Shown: piece after piece, positions 1 to 14,800 of the stretch | How positions within the stretch are numbered: the stretch's first letter is position 1 | How the letters are laid out: each line of letters starts with the position of its first letter | Source of the DNA: Perca fluviatilis | Taxonomy: Eukaryota > Chordata > Actinopteri > Perciformes > Percidae | Length of the DNA stretch: 64,000 nucleotides | Assembly: GCF_010015445.1 (NCBI RefSeq) | Contig: NC_053118.1 | Span: 16,525,437-16,589,436 of the forward strand | Reading direction: 5' to 3' | The notes under the pieces: model-generated | Told to the model about the DNA's origin: nothing | The model's database searches: none | Seen by the model: only the letters and a program-made list of their open reading frames with translations | Made by a program: the position numbers and the translations under genes

Positions 1-1430
1 ACGTTGAGTGGAGGATTTACAAACAATCATTGCAAGGTATAATCACTACAGTATTGACAAAAGAGACTCCAGAGGCCCAGGCTGAAGCAGCAGCTACATC
101 TACAGTATTTGTGCTGTTTGACTACATGATCACACTACGCTAATCACACTTAGCAGAGAAGCTGGTGCATTTTGACTTTGATTGGCTGTTGTTAGGAATC
201 AGCTGGCTAATGTACACATGACTCCTGTTTCACATCCTCTCCTACTAGTCCTCCCTGCACTTACCACTGTGTTTCCTGTCTCTATCCATCAACTCTTATT
301 ACAGATGCACAAATTACATTTAATTATCTATAACACATTTAAAAGAGTCACTGTTTGAAAGTCAAGACATATATTTATATTATTATACTTGCCTTAATGT
401 CCAAAATGTTTATGTATTGTGAAATACTGCTGCCCTCAGACAGGTTTATAGAATGATGTGTCTGCAAAATGTTGGTTTACATTTAGAGAAATAGAAAATG
501 CCGGTGATGTGTGTGTCCGGAGAAAAGGTTCTGCAGTCACCTACTGAAGTTGTACCGTAACCAGTGTTATTTAAAAAGGTACAACACACAGGGTTTCTGT
601 GTCAGAACTATTTACACTATTTACTGAATGAAATTAAGGTTTTCTGACAGATCAATTTTTTTTGCAAGCAAATGTAAACTAAAGGAAGATGAGGTTCACA
701 CTAAGAATGTTAGCAGTATTTTAAACAGTCTCTAGAGCTTTTAATTTGGCTCATTTAGGCAGGCAAGAAAAATTCTAACTGATCGTCGATTTTTTTTATG
801 AGAATATATTCCAAGCCAACTGAAGGAAACAACCTTCAAAATACGCAAATTTATGGGACTCATTCTGTTTGTTTTTTAACATTTGCTGTTAGCAAAGGCA
901 CTCAATAGGTTGAGAATAGATTACATGCTAAAGCTACATTAATTAGTCAATTAATGCATATGTCATTAACAGAAAATATTCAAACAAATAAGCAACAATT
1001 TGAATACTTTATTATTCGTTTTTACCAAAAAGGGCCAAGCATTAAGTGGTTTCACCTTATCCAAATTGAAGATTGCTGATATTCCTAGTTTATTAAGACA
1101 GCAAACTGAATATCTTTGGGTTTTAGTGTTTGTTCAGAAAATAATAGTTGAAGCCCTATTTCATTCATGCTAAGCTGACTCGGCCATGCCACCAACTATC
1201 TCTTAACTGGTGGAGTATAAGTCGGTCCAAACAGCTATTCACTTGCAATTGGGTAGTTTGGAGCAGAGCAAACTAAATACCAAAACTGCAGCAACTTTAC
1301 AGTAAAGAGGCACCTGGGGTATCCTCATCTGTCAGCTTCAGATAAAAAGGTACCCACAGTAAGTCCACTGCGCCTCCTCAGCTCTTAACTGCTACTAAAG
1401 TGCCACTAACTCCCAGAGTAATCTAAAGCA

Positions 1431-1431
<1 letters not shown>

Positions 1432-1468
<37 letters not shown>
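1432..1468. repeat. TG microsatellite
   Basis: Pure GT run of about 18 units. Confidence 0.95.
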
Positions 1469-2809
1469 ACTTATGCCATTCCCCTTTGAAACAAAGCTGT
1501 AATGCAAATGTTGCAGCAAAGGACACCTGCAGGAGCTCCACTGACAAACAGCCTTCACACTCACTGGTGTAAATCCATCACAAGAAAACAAAAACCCTCT
1601 CTTGTCTGGTCTAATCGAGTCTCACCTTGACAAACTGGCCACAACAGCTCTACTTTCCAACATGATTGAGTGGCAAACACAGACGCTCACACAGAAGCAC
1701 AACGGTGTGTGTGTGTGTGTGTCCGTCCACTGAGAGCGTTTACAAAAAGCCAGAATGAGGTATAATCCATCACACTAAAACGGTGCAAAAGGCATCAGTC
1801 TTTGAAGTTGTCTTTCTACCCAACTGTCCTACTTATCTGTTTTGCTGACTCTCTCTCTGTATTTAAATGAGAAAGAGTAATTCAATTCAGTTTACTTATG
1901 AAAGGGGACAGTGCAAATTAATAAAACGCATGATTTTAAAAGCCAGAATTAGCCAAAAAGATATTTTTCATCTGTAGTCCCCTGCCCTCGATGTTAAAAA
2001 AGGCTTTTTAAAATACAAAGAAACAAAAAGGAAGATGACACAAGTAAAACAAAACTTAGCACAAAACATCACAGAAGTAGAAAACAACAGAACAAAGCAC
2101 AACGCAGAACTAAGCACAAGACAGGACACAACACAGAAGCAGAGAGATATACAACAGAGCAAAGTATAGGGTAAAAAAATTAGAACAGACCCAGCTGTTA
2201 AGAACAATAAAAGCAGTAGTAAACTAGGAGGAAACAATAAGTAAAATTCATATATGTTGACTTTGCAAACTAACAGAATGCATGCATTATAAATAATTTA
2301 GTGCTGACATGTATAAGTATTGACCATCCAGTGTTTTAGCTGCCTAGTAAAAGACGTTTATGTGTTTTACTGTCTGATGTGCTTTGGGATTGAATTCCAC
2401 TCTCTTGGCCCTCTGATGGAGCGGAATAACACAGTCTCCTCTTGAGTTGAGTAATGACATGTTATAGGACTAATAATCACTAAAATACAACCAATAGGCT
2501 GCTGGTGACACATGTTTGGAGGCCTCTTCTATTACTGTAAGTATTATGGTTGGCGGATTAGGAAGCTGATTTTGGTCCCTGAAGTAGATAACAGTCATGA
2601 ATCTGCTGACTGAACATGATGAGGCATTGCAATCATTTGAAACGATCCAAGGCACAAACATGTTTTTTTCAGGCTAAAATGTATTTCTTATGGATCATTA
2701 TACTTTTATTGACCAAACCTGATCACATGCTGCACACAACTATGGCAGGCAGCTGGGATAAGACCCGGCAGTCATTGCTCTGATTCAGTTTTACTTCATC
2801 ATTTTAGAG

Positions 2810-3176
2810 CAGTGATCTACAACAGGGGGTCCGCGACCCCTAGAGGGTCCTCGGAGTCATTGCAGGGGGGCCGCCAAATTATTGTTAAATACTTTTTTTG
2901 TACGTTTTTTCCCCAATAAAATTTAAATATGTCTGAAAATATCAACATGAATCCAACATATTAGCAAAGATAAATCAGCATATGTAAAACTTTATTTTAA
3001 TAGCTTAGTATAGTAGGGCACCATAAAAAGGTACATGCAAAGGCTTTAGGCTGCCCTACACGTTGGCCCAGTTTATTATGCAACTCAATTTTATACAATA
3101 TATGTAGTAGGGGGTCCCTGCTCGTCTCTCTTTCAGGTTAGGGGTCCTTGGCCTAAAAAAACATTAAAGACCCCTG
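2810..3176. mobile_element. hAT-type non-autonomous transposon, 367 bp
   Basis: Left end CAGTGATCTACAAC; right end, reversed, CAGGGGTCTTTAATG. Both have the CAGnGnTCT pattern of hAT/Charlie-like termini. It is flanked by identical 8-bp duplications TTTTAGAG (2802-2809 and 3177-3184). There is no coding capacity. Family level is inferred from termini and duplication length. Confidence 0.85.
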
Positions 3177-3940
3177 TTTTAGAGGAAGGGAGAACGAAAC
3201 AGTCTCTATAGACTATTTTGTTTTGGCCAGTGGAACAGAAATCAAAATAAGGAAAGCTGGAGGATGAAAACAGATCAAAATAATACCATTAAAATCTGGC
3301 TTGTATTACTCTTTACTGAGGTTTAATAGCTTTAACAGGAAATTGGAGTTTTTAGTACATCAGCAATAAAATATTCAGTCATTTGCCTAATGAGCCTTGG
3401 ATGCTTACAGACAACAATATCCAATGTATGATTAAGTAAATGACAATCACAGTGTGCACAAAATGTTTTTGTTCAGACAGTCTTGATTTAATCAAACCAC
3501 ACTAATAAGTTTAAATTATTAGGCTTTTCTTATTTATAGTAATGCCCCATGTCTTCTTTCCTTTGGGACACAAAATTCTGCATTTGTCTTTCTCCCTTGC
3601 TGCTCGTGCTTATCTTCCTCTGGAGTAAATTCAATGATTACGGTTTAATACTAATATAAGCACTGTAATGACTTAGCCTTTACCAAAGGGAGTGGGATGG
3701 TAAACCTTTACTTTCATTCTCTTTGTATATTATAATTTGTGTATACCTGGGTTGTAATACCATATTGCTGTAATAATCTGTGTAATGGGATATACACTGA
3801 TAGTACCATAGTTTTTCTTAACATTTCATCATTTGAGTGAATGTGTTTAATATCCGCGTATACGTATATGCGTAAAAAACTTAAAGGGTAATAGTTGCGT
3901 GTGTGTGTTGATGTGTGTATTGTATGTGTGAAATTCTTAC

Positions 3941-3983
3941 CCTAGTCCTGCCAGGTCAGACACCAGGTTGCCAAGGGCAGCAG
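3941..3983 (-). CDS. tmem65: tmem65 coding exon 5
   Basis: A 43-nt exon encoding AAALGNLVSDLAGLG (residues 155-169, the last codon split). It is essentially identical to human TMEM65 at the loop following membrane segment two. The acceptor is TTCTACAG at 3985-3984 and the donor GTAAGA at 3940. No exon matching the next expected peptide (an LAGYVEALA-like start) was found between 1 and 3940. Confidence 0.93.
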
Positions 3984-4535
3984 CTGTAGAAAAAGCAAAA
4001 GAAAGAGACATGATTACAACATGAGTTAGGAAATTAAGGTTTGTATCGAGGACAGCCAAAAAGCACATCACACAAAATGTGTTTGCCTGGTTTTTCATCA
4101 TATGAAACACGAGAAAATGACTTTTCCATCTACCTCTCAGAGGCCTGACCTGGAGTCATCTGCCAGCAAAGTGTGAAGCCGTCCATATTAACAGGTCACT
4201 ACATTCATTTCCCCTGAATCATATTTCTGTATATCTGTATCAGTGTCTCTGTGTCTCTGTGTCCCAACCGGCAGCGGCAGATGTCTGCCCACCAACAGCC
4301 TGGTTCTGTCTGGGGTTTCTGCCTGTTTAAAGGAAGTTTTTCCTCGCCAGTGTCGCACCAAATGCTTGCTTGAATTGTTTGGGGAATTGTTGAGTCTTTG
4401 TTAATTACAATGTGGTCTAGACCTACTCTATCTGTAGTGTCCTGATATAATTTGTTATAATTTGACACTATAAATTAAATTGAATTATCAATATATGTAA
4501 GGCATGATGTTAGGACAAAATATGTACAGTATAGT

Positions 4536-4576
<41 letters not shown>

Positions 4577-5326
4577 TGTAGTGTAATTACTATACATGTG
4601 CATCAGAAATACTAGTGGATCAGTAAGTATCCTCATAATTATTTCTAAATATAAATACACAAAGAGCAAATATGAGTCAGTAGTATATATTTGTTTTACA
4701 ATAACCATATATTGCTTTTCTGTTGGTGGGGGGGGGTTATTGATAGGACAGATGAAGACAGGAAAAGGTGGTAGAGAGAGGGGGGACGACTTGCAGCAAG
4801 GGGCCGTGGGTCGGACTCGAACCTGGACCGCTGCGGTAAGGACTGAGCCTTAGTATATGGGACACACTCAAACAGGCACCCCATATATATTGCTTATTTT
4901 GGTCATGTTGGTTATTGCACAGCATATAATGGGACACCCACAGTGCATTCTGGGCTCATTAAGGAGACAAATGCAATGCTGAAGCCCACATCGCTGTTGC
5001 CTCGCTCACTTAGCGCAGAGTGGAAGGAATCAAGGTTTTTGTAATTCTTCGCCAAAACACACAAAGTAGGTTTGTTCTAAATGAGGAGATTGTTCTGGTA
5101 TTTTCAACAGAAAAGACGGTTTGCACTGGGCAGGATCCCACTGGGCAGGATCCCACTGGGCAGGATCCCTGACTTTAACGCATTGCAGTGAATTAGAATG
5201 CAAATAAAGAGAGTCTCCCTAAAGAGAAAAGATCTTAAATATGGAGGATAATACTTCAGAAAAATGAAATCTCATTTACACAGAGGAACTTTATGTCCTT
5301 TGTGTGAAACACACACACACACAAGT

Positions 5327-5359
<33 letters not shown>

Positions 5360-8300
5360 ACTTTAATTGAATAGCAATATTTTAATTTTTATGACATTTC
5401 ATTCTTTGTGGTTACATTTGTGATTGCTAGACGATCTGTTCTGGGTCTCCTGGCGGTGAAAAAAAGGGTTGTTGGGTAAAGAAGATTACAGTTTTTTTTT
5501 ATTGCTAAATGTAGTGGGCACAATTGGAGCTACATGTGTTGCTTTTCACCAACTGCAAGAGCCAGGCAGACGCAGGCGGACCCAGTGCATGCTGGGAAAC
5601 GTCCGCCTCTCAGCTGATCGAACAGCTGATTGGTTCAGAATCGACTCAACATGATGACGTTTTATATAAACTTTTTATTGATTTTCAATCGGAGGGATTT
5701 TAACTATGATTTGTCTGATTTAAAAGCTTATTCTGTACAGAACACATGTTGTGAGGCTGATAGTTGTGTTTAGAAGTCAGAGAGACTAAATCCGATCAGA
5801 TTACAGATCATCTACAGTGTGTTGTTAATTAAAATCAGCAACAGATCGCATGTAGAGAATTTTGACAGCTACTCTGTCATAATAAAAACAACTGGAGACT
5901 GTGTAGGAGCTGATATATGGGTCTGATAACATTTTATTAAATTGGAATCGGACCACAGTGTTTGTGTCACTTCCTGTTCAGCCTGAAGGCTGCTAGAAAA
6001 GGCTGGAAAACTGTCCGACTTGAGAGCGGACCTGCTCTCGTCTACTTTACAGGCGAGGCGCAGTTCATCTCGAACGAGCCTACTATGGCTTTCAAACAAG
6101 CAAAGTGGCAGTTGGTCAAGGCCACACCCCCACCCTCCACCTTGTCCCCCCCCTATCCCCTCTCTCCTCCTCAATAGCTACAGACACAGAAATAGCACAT
6201 ACTAAGGAAAGCTCATTGTGGGACTGGCTCTGGTGGCTGTAATTCTGCACCAAGGCTGAATTTCGGGAAAGAGACTCAGATACAGTGTTAGGGGACCACT
6301 AAGGTCTATATAAAAGCATCCAAAGAGCACCATGTCTTGGGACCTTTAAAGTATGTAATTGGGCCAACTCAGCAGTAGACCATTTTAGAATAGTGCACAT
6401 TTGCCTTGTAGAAAAGGTGTGATTGGTGGACTTGACTACAGACTTGACACTAGTGCTAAATCACTGTGGACTGGGTTAGATAACTGCAGCCTCTTGATTT
6501 GCAGAGCCCCACGTGTTCCAATGTCCGAAGAATGACAAACAGTACCACTTCTGAGAAAATGGAGTGAGTGATAGAAACCAGGTTGAGGCTGTGCTATTGG
6601 TGGCTGTGTGGTAGTTTCCTACACTTTTTAAAACTTAATTCAAAGGGGGATTTCTGCACCGAGAGCTCACTCTCAAATCTCTTTAAGCCACTCGGATATA
6701 ACAGGCTCTGCCTGTTAAACTACTAATAGCCTTACTGAAAAAAACATTTTACATTTTCCGGCTGAGTTTGCAAGCTGATAACTCTTTTGTCTATAAATCC
6801 AAACTCCCAATCATCCATTCATCATATAAGTTCAAAAAGAAACAAGAAAAAAAACGCACATTTTTAATTTGAAAAACTGGTTTGTATTGTAAATCTACAA
6901 GAGCAGGATCAAGTCATAAGTTTCTTTGACACAATAATGATATCGGGTGATCACTCAGAAATTATGTTGGGAAACCTCAAAGATGACGACCAGTCCGATG
7001 AGTACAAATCAAATGCAGCTTTATTTAAGCAGTGAACAAACTCTCATGACAATGAGACAACCGTGAGCATACAAACGTGTCTGCTCAAGGGTGACCAACA
7101 TGTACATAGAAATAGATCCCTTTTAAACTCTTTTTGTGCTCACACAGCATGAGACATCTATTTCACTTGGAACAGTTTACTCTTAACCTGTACCTTTTAT
7201 GGCACGTGCTCCTAATAGATTCCCACATTCCAGGCTCCAATTCCTCTGTGTGACAGTTGTACCCAAACTCATAATAGATTCTACACATTCTTGTGGGTGA
7301 AGGTTGTCCCCAGACTAACCTTCTTGTGTAGTACCCTACCTACAAGATATAAAATACATTTGAAACATCCAAATAAAAATATCCAACCTATCAAATAAGC
7401 ACCTCAAAGTAAATGTTCAAATACCTCCCCTCTATGGTATATCCCTAAAAGATCTATCGCTCCTTGCTAGGGCTGCGTACCGAAATCAATAACTATTAAG
7501 CACCGAGCGAATTGCCTCCTTAGTATCGAGTATCAAAAAAGCCTTGTCATTTAATATCAAATTTCAATACCTAAGGAGTAAATCTCATCAGTGTCAGTGA
7601 GCCAATAAGCATGCAGCATGCTTCTACCAAGATCTAATAATGCTGCTGATTGGCTGTCTAATGTTACGTGTCGTAGAGACATGCAAGAAAAACTCTAAGT
7701 TACACACAGAGACGGGGCTCACGTATTAGGAGCTGAAAAATAAATTAAAAGATTTGTGCCGTAATGTGTAATGTTGTAATTTATTTTTATTGTTCAGGAA
7801 CCGGTATCAAAGTCACGGTATTGGTATTGACATGTTTTCAATGATACCCAGCCCTACTCTTTGCTTTAGTCTGCACTGGTCAAGTTTTCTACATCTCTAC
7901 AGTTCCCTGTGAAGTAGATTAAAAATAATAGAATAGAAAAATAGAATAAAAAAATGCTTCAGGCCTCTGGCCTTCTCTGCTCTACAGTATCAGCTTTGAC
8001 TCCTCCAAGTCTTTCAGACGGATCGGTTTACTGAGTCAATTTGAAAAGCTTGAGCTAAAAACAACAGAAGCACACTGTTATCACCGCCAGCAGCAACAAA
8101 TAAATCAGAAGAGGAAAGGTAAGACTTGCAGAGTAGAAGTGAGAATGCCAGTTGCCATTAAACTCCAATGCTTTTACCACCATTACATTTGTAAATAGGG
8201 ACAGTCCTACTGCTTCACTAACACCATTGTGCTCCTCTCTCAAAGTCTCTCCCATATACACTGAACAGGAACAAGTGATAACATTAAAATGCAAATGTGC

Positions 8301-9192
8301 CTCTTTGAGCTAAGTGGATATGACTACACCCATTCAATCTGCTTGTGAACAGTGTTATTGTATTTATGAAACCCTCATTATTTAGGCCAGGCAGTGTCAC
8401 TCTATGTTATTGCACTCTTTTTTTTTGGGATTAGTGTCACAACAGTGTTCAAATTGAGACTTTATCATTAAAGCTTCATTATGAGACTGGGCATCCTGTC
8501 GACACTGAAATTGAAAATGCCTCCTTCTATTTTTGTTTGAAAGAGTTAGGAGTCCACTAGGATTTGGCATACCATCACTCTAATTGAGAAGTAGACAGTG
8601 AGTGCGACTTGCAGTCTGGGCAAGAAAATTGTATATCTGAACCTAAACTAAATCTGAGGTAGTAGGTTTTTGTCACATATTCATTTGCCCCAAGCTTAGC
8701 TGTTACCTGAACAATTAGATGATGAATTTAATTTGACTTATTATGTATGCAAATATATGACAAACATACTTTTACCAGATGGAAAGCCATCAGGGAGATC
8801 ATGTAAACACGTCAGAACTGACATGTGACCCATGTATTATAATAATAATAGGTTTAAAGAATTGACCAAAGTGGGCTGTGCAGCAAGCAACATGAGAAAC
8901 ATATTCTCTTGTTGTCATCCAGGCATCACTTTTGTTCTGCAACAATCCTCAATCAAAAAGTTGTGTTCTTATAAACCTACACAGAATGTATATAATCATT
9001 CATACCTATAAAGGAAATCAGACAAGATACAAATCAAAGAAGATTTCAAAAGCTACGGCACCAATAAGAACAACATAGTGAAAATGCACTGCGTCATTGT
9101 AAGTTACATTAGGATCATGAGATTATCTTACCAGCCATAGTTGAAATGCCGAGGACCACGCCAATGGATAATTCAATGTGTGTGCCCTGTAA

Positions 9193-9264
<72 letters not shown>

Positions 9265-11847
9265 TTGTAAGACGGGAAAGCTTTCAATTTTATTCCCTTA
9301 TACTACAATACTAACCATACAAATAAGTGCAGGCTAATGTACGGGCTATGACATGAAATGTATCTGTTCATGTTCTTTCTCAATGAAATTCAGAGAGAAA
9401 TACAGAATGACTTATTTAACTGAGGTTCATCGTCATAAAGACCTAATTATTATATACTGTGATGCCAGTATGTTTTTAATCTTTAGTAATGACCTCTGTG
9501 TAATGTCTCATCACATACACTATAGGTGTCTCTCCTCTCCTCTGGTCTTATCAAAAATGCTAGCAAGATGTTTAACTTCAAATCAAATAACTTTGTCAAA
9601 ATGCCCAATACCTTTCAGTCAAAGCCTAACTTTAAAAGCTTTTTCAGATTTTCTAGAAGCTTTCAGTCTTTCAGTTTATGGCTTCCTGGTTTTAGTGGTC
9701 TGATCCCATACAAAACGGAAATCAGCCTGAGATCTTCAGGCAGAATGCATTAGTTTCTCCCACAGTCTGGACTAAAAGAAGTACAGTTACACTTTTACAC
9801 TCACTTTTGATTTCAATTTTCACGCTTTTGCAGCGTCTGCTTTATAAAAAATAAATATTGTGTATAACATCAGCATATTCTTCCTTTTTGTTAAAGTACA
9901 TTTGTTTTTGGGCAAAGTTTTGACATTTTATTATGTCCAATTTAGGATATCATAATTTTTTCTCTTGGTATATATACCTATAATATATTCCTTCACTCTG
10001 TCTTTCCATCTTAAGAGCTTCCAGCATAAGAATGAATCATCTCTCTGTTAAAATAACCCTGCTGTGAAAGCACACTTTGAATTGAGTTGAAAAAACACAT
10101 TATTCTTCATTTTTAGAGCAGTATCAGACTGTTCCACAGGGTTTGGATTTCATTATTTGAACAAAGACTTAATAAAGAGTGAGTAGGCTTGTGGCAGACA
10201 AATTACTAGATTTTATCGGATGTCAAAAAAACAAAAAGAAAAGGAAGGAAGGACTCTGAGAAACAGATGAGAAGATTGAAAATATACATCTATCTCTCTC
10301 ATATATATATATATAAATACAGTAGCATTAAACTTGTGCTTCTATTCCTCCCTCGATGCTTCCATCCAAAGCTTCCTACAGTATTAAGAGTACATGCAAC
10401 GTATTTGTTGGAAATCAAACCCGTCACACTGAGAAAATCTCTACACCCACTGAGCTGCAGGGGAGCACGACACTGCATGAAGCTGACAGACTTACAGCAA
10501 CGATCATGATGCAGTTGTCCAGGAATCCAAATCCAACGAACGGGATTGCATTGTGCAGTAGAACTGTAAAATGACAAAAAAAATAAAAATAAATCACCAA
10601 CAGACAAACAGAAAGCATGCAGATTGCGTTTATCTCTACATTAATAAGTACCAACCCATCAGACATAATTGAACCTTGCAGAGCAGAACTGTACCAAAAT
10701 GAACACAAAGAAGATACAAGAACATTATTTCACAGAGACACAAAGCACTTCTGTGCTAAAAAGAAAATGAATACTATGAAGCTGATGTTGGGAGATGCTT
10801 GAAATAAACTCTAGTTATTTATTCATGCAGGTTAACGTTATGTTGCTGTAACGGATTGAAATGTGGAAGCATATTACAAAAAACAGCCGCAAATGACCTG
10901 TGCAGATTTTAAGTGTAATCCATATTCTTGATACAACGTGACAGAAAATGTATGGTTACGTTTTAGTCTGTGTCAGCTGATAGTGTGAGTAGTTCGCCTG
11001 ATGGACAGGGCCAGACTGACACGTCACATGGCGGGGCGTGTTTGTGTGATGCTGATTTAGTCCAGACCGAAGCGGCAGGTGTGGAGATGGAGATTCAGGT
11101 GGAGATTGTTTCTGGCGGGAGACAATCACGGAAGCAGCATGCTGACAGTTTTTAAAAAGCTTTTGAAACCTGAATTATACAACACGGAGAGCGGACTGGC
11201 GGAATCCTGACGCCGACGAAGGAGAGGACACGGAGCAGTGAATGCGGAACAGCGGCCACCCGACAGCAGGAGAGGCTGACGCCAGCAGGCCCGGCTCCAT
11301 AAGTCAGTGGGTAGGTTTTTATATCTTATTTCTATAGCATAGTCAATGCCATTGGTACATATGTCCACCTCACAGACCAGCAGCAAAACAATAAAGTATT
11401 TTCCTGAAATTTGGAATGGGTTTCAGCTTTGAAAATCAAGAAAGACTCACAGATTTAACATAGTTTTTCTGTGGAAATAGTGTCATCTATCTATCTATCT
11501 ATCTATAAATTGCAGGAACGTCTGTCTGTCTGTCTGCGTGTTATGCACGTATCTCTCGAACCGTTAGTCTGATGGATTTCAAACTTGACACGTGTCTTGC
11601 TACGGGCACGAGTTAAGTGCAGTGCCAAGTTTGACGTTGTTTAGAAATGCAAAAGATATCATTAAATATATAGGTAAAAGAAGCACACATTGGCTTTTGC
11701 CGCTCTAGCCGCTGGCCACTCCACCTCTTACACTGAAAAGACCAGAGACCAGAGACACCCCCGCGAATCAAATCCCCTACTTCACCGTCAAGCCACTAAA
11801 ATGAACACGTCCTCTGCTGAAGTGTTACATTTATTAACGATCATACG

Positions 11848-11878
<31 letters not shown>

Positions 11879-14800
11879 GTGCACACACGGTCCGGTTCTG
11901 GTGGTTGATGAATGCAGATATGTGCTGATTAGCTCTCATAACGGGCCAGGTGGGTAGCACACTGCCATGAGCCCATGAGGCAAATGTCTGATTACTCCAC
12001 ATTTTCATTGGAATATTTTGTGATTACATTCTGAATCTGCAGCGTTCTCTGTCAGGTAAATATAGTAGTACAATGTCTTCCTCTGATGGAGAAGAAGCCT
12101 ACACTGTAAGTCAGTAGTAGACTATACAGTGGAGTTGCATATTAAGTGGTTTGGGGTCCTTCTGTAAGTAATTTTGGGGTACAATTTGGTTTTGAAGAAT
12201 TCTACAAGCAGTAATAACACAGGCCAAGCAATCGGCCCATTCCAAACAGGCACATTTTCAACGGGTACTGCACTAGTAAATATGAATGTCATAAATATCA
12301 AGTAGCACTATTTCCAGACCAAAAAGGCTATCAGAATGTTAATATTTCTACATAGGGTAAAGTATATATCCCTTTACATGCATAAATAGACTGTGTGTGT
12401 TACAGTATGCATATAATGAGATACTGTATACAGTCTGACATACTGTTGGTGCTGTGAGAGTGAATTTTAAATGTCACCAACAGCCCCAAGAAGGTTTAGT
12501 CTATTCCCTATTCTAGTTGAAGTTCAGTCTAGTTCAGGTAAGTGATCTGCAGAACAGCGTTTGCTTAAAGCATAATCACAGTCATTTCTTTTCTCAAGCT
12601 CTTGTTCTGCTGCAGCTCTCCTTCTGTACTTATGGAGAATTTTAAATATTGCTGGTTAAGTACATAAAACACACACTCTTTTATATCTTAAACACAGACT
12701 TTACTTTAATGCTACACCAGGGGCAACATGAATTGGATTTCGAAGAGCACTCCATCTCTTGGTGCTGAGACCTGTAGAATCAATGGTTTGGATGAGTCTG
12801 TGCAGAAAAACAAACTAGAGTGAAGTCTTTTAAACAGCAGCGAGTGAGTTTATCATTTTGCCTCTTGGCTCCAGTATCTCCTCATATAAAGCATAATTGA
12901 CTCATGCAATTTCAGGGACAGGGATCACCAAGATCTCCAAATTTAAATTTTCCAATAACTACCCCTTATTTCCCCTGGTCTCAGCTGGTAATTAAAAATG
13001 GACTCCTCTGGCTATAGTAGTTCCAATAACTGCACTTTTTGTCGTACTCTGAATAACATGACTAACTGTAAAGCTGTTGGGGAAAGTTTTTAAGTGACTT
13101 ATTAAATTTAGTCAACTTAGCTTATGTGGTATAAACTGTAGATATTCTGTCCTATTCTGCACACACGCCTTGGTAGAGGTCTGCTCTCTGTGCTCCCCTT
13201 TTAATTCAACATGTTCATCACTTTCATCACACTGAACTTACCTAATCTTATTTAAAGGCAAAGAAAAATTCAGAGCCCTAGAGAGTGAAATCTAAAAGCT
13301 GTTTTAGAGGCACTGCTCAAACCTCAGAAGTCTCAAACTTAAAAAAGGTTTACTTTTATATATCAACATAGGCTTTTAAAATTGTTCCTATTAAAATAAA
13401 ATTAAAACATTTTAAATAACAAATGAGAACCAGGGTTGAGGCATTTTGATTGGCAAACTTCAGCTCGAAATTTGCATTTCCACTCAGTTTAGTCGGTAAA
13501 AAGGAAGAAGCTTTACAAAAGAATTTCATCATTAAATCACTCATCAATCTTATTTTCAGAATTCATAGGTCGGAGTGATATGACTTAAATGCTGAATGGA
13601 TCTGTTTTTACAGTAATAAAAAGGCAGAAAAGCAAGGCAACACACAACACAAAGACTTTGCTGTCTTGAGGAAAACATTTATGTGCCGTGTTGGACGCTG
13701 TTGCTCTAGTGACAGCCGGCTGAGTCGATGTTTCTTGTCTCGATGTTGATCTCAGCTGCGTTATCCTTAGTGTTGAGCCAAAGCAAGAAAAACTGCATTT
13801 CAGCACAACAGAAACACTGAGCTTAAGAGAAGACAAATCTCACATGATGTCTCTGTTTTTGCTTATAGTCAAAGATCTTTGTCTTTCTCACAGTATACAC
13901 AAACACAGTTTGATATGAACTGCTTTAGGCTTTCCAACCTCTCAGCAGAAGGAGAGGAGGAGAGAAATCTGAGGTCATGTCAGTAACTGAGCAGCGCAGA
14001 GTGAAGTATGCCTGCATAAGCTTTTAGTTGAGTGTGTGCAGGTGGGTTACATATGTGTTAGTGCCTCACCTTCCATTTGTAATATGAGACGATCTGTAAT
14101 ACATATTCTATTGGAATTTATTACCAACTCACACCAACTTATTTCGGCAGCATGGCCGTTGTTGTTTCTTTTTTCTGCATTTTACGTTCCTCATGTTAAT
14201 TTGTGTTTCTTCTTTTAATCACTTAACGTTAAATCATTTAGCAGTATTTATGGACTGCAGGAAGACTATGAGTGGAAGCAAACAGGGATCTTATCTTATA
14301 AACCATAAACATGAATCAATAAACATATGTTTGTTTGTTTTCTTACTTTTCTTTAACAGCATTTGTGTGTGTTGTGCTCTGCTAACTGTGATTTAAAAGA
14401 GCGATGGACTCCCAACCATACGGCCCAGCGAGACGGAGTAGCGAAACATTGTGTGCTTTGTATGATAAAGAGACAGGACTACACATTTTGAATGCATGCC
14501 TCTTGTCTCATCTTGCTCTGTATCCGAAAACTTTGTTTTGTACCTTAGATTCAGATTCAACTGATATTCTTGGGTACCCATTTGTCAGGGACATCTGGAG
14601 CAATAGCTAGTGGCATATCTCTTCATGGAAAACTTACAACCCTATAAGCCAGGTTCATATACAGTAGGTTTTTCCTTTCCTTTGGAGAGACCATGGAATC
14701 AAAGTATCAACAATGAACCACAATAACCTGCTCATTAACGTTAATAAAGACCTTCATTAATCCTTCCTGGTTGATTGACAGTTAAATGAAAAATATCAAT

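Larger units (their letters stand above)
1..3940 (-). other. tmem65 intron 5 (part), AT-rich
   Basis: No coding exon was recognised on either strand. The region holds a (TG)n microsatellite at 1432-1468, a shorter TG run near 1706-1722 and a complete hAT-like element at 2810-3176. Otherwise it is AT-rich unique-looking DNA. Assignment as intron follows from the donor of exon 5 at 3940 and the missing 3' part of tmem65. Confidence 0.7.
3984..9131 (-). other. tmem65 intron 4 with many repeats
   Basis: About 5.1 kb between tmem65 exons 4 and 5. It holds a teleost dispersed repeat (4200-4490), an AGT microsatellite, a tRNA-derived SINE (4725-4881), a short 15-bp tandem repeat, a CA tract, two adjoining repeat-like stretches (5440-6345) and a hAT-like element (7468-7856). 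No coding signal was seen outside the annotated exons. Confidence 0.75.

Noticed and set aside
1..3940. Final tmem65 exon
   Set aside because: No stretch encodes the expected third helix and acidic tail; taken to lie left of the window.
5124..5168. CRISPR-like short repeat array
   Set aside because: Three head-to-tail 15-bp units with no spacers in a vertebrate intron; a simple tandem duplication.
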